Below are positions 57,244 to 64,000 of a stretch of DNA of 64,000 bases, piece after piece. Origin of the DNA: Linum tenue (taxonomy: Eukaryota > Streptophyta > Magnoliopsida > Malpighiales > Linaceae); assembly GCA_946122785.1 (NCBI GenBank), contig CAMGYJ010000006.1, positions 32,191,168-32,255,167 of the forward strand, given 5' to 3'. The translations under genes were made by a program, and so were the position numbers. The first letter of the stretch is position 1; each line of letters opens with the position of its first letter. The notes beneath the pieces were generated by a model. It did not search any database. It had not been told where the DNA came from and was given only the letters and a program-made list of their open reading frames with translations.

Positions 57244-59188
57244 GTCGACCAAGTGAGACACGTGGCATAGCCGATTTCTTTCGCCCCACTTCTCCACTTG
57301 GAACTCTGAACTTTGTTATTTTTCTTTTCTTTAGTGTGTGAACAAGTACTATTGTGAGTTTTTCTTCTTTTAACCGTGATGTTGAATATTGTTATGTGTA
57401 ATAACCTCGCCTCGAGCGAGAATGTGCATGTGTTTACTTTTTCTCTTTGAAGCTCCAAATCTCCTACCCCAGAACTTGTCCAACTTTCACTTGCCATTAT
57501 TCGGTAACTTCTACACCCTACCCTTTTTCCATTAAGGAAAATGTCGTGCTTAATTGTGGGGGGTGTATCAATTGTGATTGACATGTGAATGTGTGTGTGA
57601 ATGCTTGAACAAACCTGGTTTGTGGGAGAATCTCATATTTCTTGGCATTGACCTTGGATTGATTGCTTGTGATCGAGTGCATCCTATTATGATGATTGAG
57701 AATTGCATTAGGTTGGTGCAAGTTTTTAGCTCTCATCTGGGTGCAAATGAATGGATGTCTTGACTTGATTACTCCTTGATTGCAATTACCATGCATCGGA
57801 ATTTGTGAAAAATGAAATGGATGATTGGGTGATTAGGTAGCCATGTGAGTTTTGTGGCGATCATCTTTTTCATGTGTGATAGATCCCGCTTACCATGGCG
57901 AGTAACATTCACATTGTCACTAGTGAGTATGATGGAGGCATATGATTAGTCCACACCCAAAAGTTGATTGTCCCGAAACATCTTATCCCCTAGTCAACCC
58001 CTTTGAGCCGTGTGACTTTGGGTCGTTCTCATGTTAGGAGCTTGTGCTTTGTGAGCTTAATGGTGATTGATAGAATGCAACTTTCCCTTTCTTCGTGTCT
58101 AACTTTTGTGAGTCATCCTTGTGTCTCAGAGCTCTCGCTTTTGAGCTCCATTGAGGTTCTACAATGGTGAATTTTGCACGATTCTGGCTAGGAATGAAAA
58201 TGTAGTGTTAGAGGAAGTTCTTAATAGAGAGCATTGTTCGTTAAGTGTAAAAGTGATATGTGTTTAGCTCTCTAATACCCCCTTCAAAAAAAAGGAAAGT
58301 AGAAAAAAGGAATTGAAAAAGAGGTAATAAACGAGGTAAATAAAAGATATAAATTTTCCATAAAGGATGATGTGTATGCTCTAGAAAGGGTTTCTTGGCA
58401 CTCAAGTCATTGGAACACCTCATTGTTTGTTGACCTCCTTCACTACTATGCTTGAAAATTGGATTGCAGGATTAGTCGAGGAAGTGTGCTTGAATGTAGT
58501 TCGTGATTGGTAGTGATTGGGAAGAAGGGAAGTGTAGTTTTTGGCTGATGCTAGTGGCCGTTGATTGTAGGAAACATTCTAGTCGAAACCATAGAACCTT
58601 TGGTTTTAGGATGAAGATGTAGAACCTCATGCTTTGCTTTCCACCACCCAAAAGACCTTTTTCCCATGTCCAAGACCCTTGCCAGTCATTTGAACCCGTG
58701 TCTTAGACCTCCATACAAACTAGTGATGACAACCATCTTGTGAACTCTAGCATTTAGAGGATGCCGCCGCGGTGAAGAGACGGCACCAAATGGTCCTGAC
58801 CCCACTGGTCGGGATTCAGTGATTTTCATTCATATTTTGCATGTTCATATCTTATACGGTGAGGACCTAGTTTGGCCATTCATTTGTTCCTTGGACTTGA
58901 ACTCTATGCATGGTTAATTTTGGTTGATGAGTAGTCTGGTCGAGACTTGTATGGATTTGTGAACAGGGTGAGAACATTTTTGTTTGCATGTTCTTAATGC
59001 ATTCGAATTTCGTTTGTGGTGGATGTCAGTATTGTTTGTAACTGTCCATGTGTTGATGCTCAATAGACATTGAGATTCACACACTTTGAGCCCTTTGATA
59101 TGTCCCCAAGTTGTCTTGTTAGGTTGAGATATTACCTTGTTTGAAATTGGTTTGCTTGGGGACAAGCAAACATCTAAGTGTGGGAGAG
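57244..59188 (+). other. Athila 3' non-coding region with polypurine tract
   Basis: CTTAATTGTGGGGGG at 57548-57562 marks the end of the env region. Then about 1.6 kb of non-coding sequence. The terminal GGGGACAAGCAAACATCTAA is followed by GTGTGGGAGAG (59178-59188), the polypurine tract directly before the 3' LTR. Confidence 0.75.
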
Positions 59189-59689
59189 TGATTCGGGTCA
59201 ATTGTACACATTTTACCCCCATTTTCCTTAGATGTTTGAAGAACTTTTACTCCATGAGGTTCGGTTTTACGCTAGGTTGCGCTTGTTCTTAGAATGTTTC
59301 AGATCTTAGGAGGTGAAATCGACCTCGAGAACGAAAGTTGGCCGAAAAGGGGCAAACATGGATAAAAAAGGAGCAATCAGCAGGTGTTCACGGTGGAGGC
59401 CAAAATTTCACGGTAAGCCAGACCGTGATGACGAAGCGTGAACCGTGAAGTGTGTGGAGTCCAGAGGGGTTTCGTCCATCTCGCGGGCATTCAGTAGTTC
59501 ATGGCCACTCGATCGTGATAATAAGCTCCAAACTGTAAAGAGCATTAATGAAACGAAACGCTTTTGCTAAACATCACGTTCCAAGCTTATAGCTCACGGC
59601 CGTGAAACTGGTATCGTGAAAACCCATCGATCTGGGTATAAAAGGAGAGCTGAGCTGAAAGAGAAAGGGGGAGATCCTAGTGTTAGAAA

Positions 59690-59720
<31 letters not shown>

Positions 59721-60657
59721 CAGATTTATAGAGAGAGAAAGTGACGAACAAGAGAAGGAAAGAAGGTTAGGGTTTCATCCAAACTCCATGATTTGAGATT
59801 CTCATCCTCAAAGGTTGATCTCCACACAAAAGGAAGAAGACAACCCTCTCATGATGGTCTCTTCTCTTCTCCTTTGTGTAACCCCACTTCTTAGCATTGA
59901 GTAGTCCTTTCTTTCACTTGCGTGTTTATAAATCCTAGCTAGAATTATGTGAATGTTTGTATGGATTGAACGATTTGTGTGTGGTTACGTTTTAATACCC
60001 AGTATTGAGGTATTTTCATGAAGGGTGTGTTGTGTTTTTCCATTTCCAATTCTTTTGCCAATTTGACCTAGGTAGAGGGAAATCCCCTTCTTGCTAAGAG
60101 GCTTTTAAATGTTGTAATTCCTCGACCATATTGTGTCACCTACATAGGTCGAATTAGGGCAAATCTCATACTACTTGTTAGCACCTTGGGTAGGTTGTAT
60201 TTTGGTCGTCCGGACTATGGTCCGAGGGAGAAGTCTAATCAACCCTTAGTCGATTGGCCAAGAGGGCTACTTTGGTAGCTTGATTTGATATCCCTTGGCC
60301 TAGTGACAGAGAGAGTGAAGCTTGTTCACTTGTTGCGCTTCCCTACGGCTTGCAACCGCTTTTATCACACATTTGCATTTGGTCCAACAAATTGTGATTA
60401 CTAGCTAGGGGGAACAACACCCGGGTGAAGTCTTCTCAATTAGTATTCAAAACCATATACATTACCAATTGCATTTAATTTTAGTCCATAGTTTTAACCA
60501 AAAATCGATTGCTGGATAATGTTTCCAACAATTGAAGTAGGGTACGTGGACCGGCCTAGGTTTTACTTTTAAAATATATTAGCCCTATATTGCACCTGAC
60601 TAAGATTTATACTTGGGACTTAGTCGGAATTTTTATTGTGATATTCGGGACGAGTCA
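59189..60657 (+). mobile_element. 3' LTR of the plus-strand Athila element, 1469 bp
   Basis: Starts TGATTCGGGTCAATTG after the polypurine tract and ends GACGAGTCA. TATA box TATAAAAG at 59637-59644 with the CACGG/CCGTG cluster at 59400-59620 upstream. A (CTT)n leader tract at about 59694-59722. The flanking 5-mers of the whole element (TCTAG at 52062-52066, CTCTC at 60658-60662) do not match, consistent with age or rearrangement. Confidence 0.88.
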
Positions 60658-61422
60658 CTCTCTTTTGGCAACAAGGGGTGCAAATTCGAGGAGGATGCAA
60701 ATTGTAGGGGGAACAAATTTAAGAGGGGCGTAAATTGGGGTGTAAATTGTTGTTTGGGAGAAAAAGTAGTAGGGTGCAAATGAGGTATAAAATAGAAAAA
60801 TATGAATATAATAATAATTAATAAAAAAATTCACAAAATTTTATCTACCTTCATTTCTCTCTCTTCCCTGGCCCCACCATCCTTTTCCCTCCACCGTCAG
60901 CCATCCACCTCTGATTCCTTCATCGACACCCAGCGGTGGCGAAGTTCAAGTTGTAGATTGGCTGTGGAGGAGAAGCCGACGAAGGCACGATCATAGAAGG
61001 AGCGTTTGTCAAGGAAGATGCGCTCGTCGAGGAAGATCCACTTCTCAATCTAGTCCTCAAATCTTGCCACGACATCTTCTGGACCTTCTCGCTGCTCATC
61101 TTCATGGAAGGTGGATTTGCGGAAAGAGCAGGGAAAGCGAAAGGGAGAGAACAATGGGGAAAGGGTCATAAATTTATGGGTTTTGTCAAAATTCTGAACC
61201 AAGATATAATTTAATTCATCCAAACCGAACCAAATTATATTTCGGTTCGAAATTGATTTCATGTGTAGAGAGATCGGGGGACCCGATTAGCTTATTTTCG
61301 GTTAGTCAAAACCAAGCCGAATCGATGCCCACCCCTAGCTAATATCGTGTAGTTGGCAATTGAAACATAAAAATCAAATTCTTCTATCCTGCAAGTGTCT
61401 ACTTCATGTGTGGATGAAAGAG
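60658..61422. other. Inter-element spacer with a truncated hAT-type end
   Basis: Mostly unassigned. TGCCCACCCCTA at 61326-61337 is the terminal repeat of the 34455-type MITE, but no left partner is present. The minus-strand ORF at 60920-61105 is Ser-rich and without a recognised domain. Confidence 0.5.
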
Positions 61423-62837
61423 TGATTCAGGTCTAATTGCACATGTTTTTACCCCATGTTCTTGTGGTGTTTGAGGCATTTATATCTCTTGTTGTCCAAT
61501 TTTATGGAAGGTTGTGCATGTTTCTAGCATGTTTTAGGTTCTAGCAGGTGAGATTGGCATTGGGAGTGAAAGTTGAACGAAAGAGGGCGAGAGCGGATCG
61601 AAAGGGTCAAAAAGGGGAATATCATGGTTAGAGGAACATTATCATGGTCAGCCGACCGTGAAGGTGAGGTCCAGATCGTGATGTTCATGGTGTCCAAAAG
61701 ATTTTTATGCCTCGGGAGCCTAAAAGTTTTCACGGTCACCAGACCATGATAATCCTATTTTGACCGTGAAGGTCATAAATGAAACGGTGCACTTTTGTTC
61801 GAGATCACAGTCTGAGCTCGAGATCACACCCGTGATCTTCGACCGTGATGTGCGCGCGATCTAGGTATAAAAGGAGAAGGGAACTAGAACTTGAAGGGGG
61901 GATCCTAGGGAGAGATTGCCATCTTCTTCTTCTAATTTTAGAGAGAGAAACACACGAACCAGGAGAGAAGATGAGGGCCAGGATTTGCTCTAAGCTTGAG
62001 GATTGAGGATTTTAATCTTCCAATGGTGATTTCTACAACAAGGAAGGAAGTGAAACACCACACCATAGTTCTTTCTCTCCTCTTTGTTGTAATCCCTAGT
62101 TTAGCTATGGAGTAGTGCTTTTTGTCACTTGGGTATTGTGAACCCTAGATTTAGATATGTGATAGATTGTATGGATTGAATGCTATGTGTGTGGGTTTGT
62201 GTTTAATGCAAAGTTTGAGGTATTTTCAGAATTCTTGAGTTATGTTCTTCATTTCTCATAACCATGCCAAATTGACGTAGGTGGAGAGAAGCCTCTTTTG
62301 CTAGAGGCTTTGAGAAGCTGGATTTCTTGGCCTTTTGAGCCACCCACCTAGGGAATTTATGGCAAACCTGAAACTTCGATTTAGCACTTTGATTTGGTTG
62401 TTATTTTGTCGTCCGGATTAAGTTCCGAGGGAGTAGCTTTTGCAATCCTTAGTTGATTGGCCAAGAGAGCTAGTTCCTTAGCTTAATTTGTTATTCCTTG
62501 GCCTATCATCCGAGAGAGTGAAGTTTCTTCACTAGTTCCTCCCTCCTTACGGTGTATGAACACACTTCTATGCATTTGCATTCTATTCGGTCGATCTTGA
62601 TATATAGCTAGGGGAAGCAATACATGGGTGAAGTTTTCTCATATAAATCCACAAAAATTTTGAATTTTCGCTTGCTTTAAAAACCGATTGCTAGATAACG
62701 TTTTAAACAATTGAAGTAGGAGTACATGGACCGGCTCTGGTTGACATCTTAAAATGTTTGCCCTATACTATACACATTACTAGAGTTTATGCTTGGGCTC
62801 TAGTCGGGATTTTATTTGATGTAGTCGGAGAGAATCA
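61423..62837 (+). mobile_element. Athila 5' LTR, 1415 bp
   Basis: Starts TGATTCAGGTCTAATTG, ends GGAGAGAATCA. TATA box TATAAAAG at 61866-61873; inverted GATCAC/GTGATC motifs at about 61620-61855. A primer site follows, so this is the upstream LTR of a third Athila copy. The left 5-mer is AAGAG; the right partner is not in the window. Confidence 0.88.
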
Positions 62838-62843
62838 AGTTTT

Positions 62844-62859
62844 TGGCGCCATTGTTGGG
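62844..62859 (+). other. tRNA-Asp-type primer binding site
   Basis: TGGCGCCATTGTTGGG, 7 bp after the LTR end. It matches the Athila/Tat tRNA-Asp primer site (TGGCGCCGTTGCCGGG) with three differences. Confidence 0.8.
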
Positions 62860-62986
62860 TAGAGTTTACGTTCTATTATCCAGAAAAAGTCCATTATTGT
62901 TACTCTAGCATTTTCAATCTCATCTTTTGTTTTGTTTTATTTTGTTTTGTTTTGTATTTTCCTCCTTTTGAGATGAAGAGTTGAGA

Positions 62987-63081
62987 GATGGATCCTGGTA
63001 GCTTCTCCTATGCGTAGCGGTATCAACCGACACCCGAATGGTGTTACCCCTGGACAACATGGAGCTATCAAGAAGGAGAAG
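62987..63081 (+). pseudogene. Athila gag N-terminal stub
   Basis: ATGGATCCTGGTAGC gives MDPGSFSYA, then TAG, then RYQPTPEW. It is cut at 63081 by another LTR. The TAG lies where a CAG-like codon would keep the frame. Confidence 0.6.
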
Positions 63082-63432
63082 TGATTCGGGCTCAATTACA
63101 CATATTTAATCCCTCATTTCTTGATTGTCTGACTTCTTTGTCATCATCCCTCGACCTATTTTACGCTAGGTTGTGCTTCTTTTATCACATTTCATGTCCT
63201 ACTACATGTGGGAAGGTCCGAGACGAGTTCCAGGTCATTCGGAGGTCAAAACGAGCCAAAAAGTGGAGGCTAAGCACTGTTCACGGGCTGGATGCAAATG
63301 TCACACCCTTAGACAGTGAAAATCACCCCCAGGGTGTGAAGTGATGACTTCACGGTCTGGACTCATTTATCACGGTCTTAAGACCGTGATAATTAGCCCT
63401 AGGCCGTGAAGTGGCCAATTTCCAAAACGAAT
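63082..63432 (+). mobile_element. Athila LTR fragment, truncated
   Basis: Starts TGATTCGGGCTCAATTAC and matches the complement of the 27023-28381 LTR, including its 26-bp palindrome (63367-63392) and CCAATTTCCAAA. Homology stops near 63432 at the junction with an oppositely oriented gag. Confidence 0.8.
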
Positions 63433-64000
63433 TGGAGTTGGGGAGGCCGTCGGAGCAATTTCAGGGGCATTGCTTGGCCTTGGTGCAGAGAAGCGTCTAG
63501 TTGTTCCTTGCTTGAGTTGCTTCTCGATTTTAAGGGCCAAGTAAATCGCCTCTTCCAGATCAGCAAACTGACGTAGTTCCATTTTCAACTCGTACCTGAT
63601 CTCCTTGTTTAGCCCACACAAGAAACGCGAGATAGTGGCCTCAGAATCCTCACGAACGTCAGCTCTGGTCAGTAGCAGGTCGAGCTCCTTGGAATATTTA
63701 TCAACAGTTCGTGTACCCTGACCGATTGTTTGCAAGGCTTCATGTTATTCGCGCCAGTAATAGGCCGGCACAAACTTTTCCCTCATCAATCCTCTTAATT
63801 CCTCCCATGTCGATACTAGAGCCTGCCGATTGTGTTGTCGCCTAATTTGAAGCTGCTCCCACCAATTTGCAGCGTAGTCTTGAAACTCATACGTGGCTAG
63901 GAGTAGCTTCTGATTCTCGGTATACTGACGACACTGGAAAAACAAGAGGATCTTCCTCTCCCAATCCAGAAAAGTGTAGTAGCATTGTTCGTACCTTGGA
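63433..64000 (-). pseudogene. Chromovirus gag, partial at the window edge
   Basis: Reading leftward from 64000: YTFLDWERKILLF, QCRQYTENQKLLLATYEFQD, YAANWWEQLQIRRQHN, STWEELRGLMREKFVPAYYW, RE-stop-HEALQTIGQGTRTVDKYS, ELDLLLTRADVREDSEATIS, RFLCGLNKEIRYELKMELRQ, ALKIEKQLKQ. This is Retrotrans_gag of the chromovirus type (WWEQL, VPAYYWRE, DVREDSEATISRF), distinct from the Athila gags. One in-frame TAA near 63740. Continues beyond the window; truncated on its 3' side by the LTR junction. Confidence 0.88.

Noticed and set aside
52062..60662. Target duplication for the plus-strand Athila element
   Set aside because: The flanking 5-mers TCTAG and CTCTC do not match, so no duplication is claimed.
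60920..61105. Minus-strand Ser-rich ORF (KVQKMSWQDLRTRLRSG)
   Set aside because: Short, low-complexity, flanked by element debris; no recognised family and no splice context.

Overview
The window is nuclear DNA of a flowering plant, probably a eudicot. It carries intron-rich host genes in a sea of plant-type mobile DNA: Athila and chromovirus (Tekay-like) Ty3/gypsy LTR elements, L1-type LINEs, hAT and Mutator-like MITEs, a TRIM, and a Cassandra-like LTR with an embedded 5S rRNA sequence. No bacterial features, CRISPR arrays or tRNA genes were found.

Host genes. (1) A THO7-type THO complex subunit, minus strand, two coding exons at 11283-12946. (2) A complete 19-exon ABCB25/ATM3-type mitochondrial half ABC transporter, minus strand, 42426-50874; spliced by hand it gives a 749-residue reading frame with every exon phase consistent. 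(3) The 3' exons of a bromodomain gene at 39438-40436, minus strand, with no 5' exons found. (4) A broken S-protein-homolog (self-incompatibility S1 family) gene at about 33566-33852, plus strand, squeezed between a hAT element and an LTR.

Mobile layout, left to right. 1-10.8 kb: LTR-like remnant holding a hAT element (805-1508) and a 3.0-kb solo LTR (1864-4863), then a decayed LINE (minus, 5.2-9.1 kb) and a 5'-truncated LINE (plus, 9827-10792). 14.0-19.0 kb: partial Athila-type LTR, Cassandra-like LTR with 5S sequence, and a Tekay-like LTR split by a solo LTR (17162-18567). 19.0-31.3 kb: a minus-strand Athila element (env-like ORF, pol, gag, 5' LTR) with a solo LTR inside the gag/pol junction. 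31.3-38.6 kb: AT-rich repeat, Mutator-like MITE, hAT element, LTR carrying a MITE and a TRIM, and a compound inverted-repeat region. 51.2-60.7 kb: hAT element next to the transporter promoter, then a plus-strand Athila element that has gag, protease and the env-like ORF but no reverse transcriptase, RNase H or integrase. 61.4-64 kb: another Athila LTR with primer binding site, a second LTR fragment and a minus-strand chromovirus gag.

Most interesting signal: both Athila elements, although clearly different families, share one layout upstream of the env-like ORF: CACGG/CCGTG-type inverted motifs, a TATA box, a leader of about 300 nt ending in GAGTCTCCA(G/A)|GT, an intron-like stretch of about 440-580 nt, and a pyrimidine-rich acceptor directly before the ORF's ATG. 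This looks like an internal promoter with a spliced leader. The motif-plus-TATA module resembles that of the LTRs of the same lineage.
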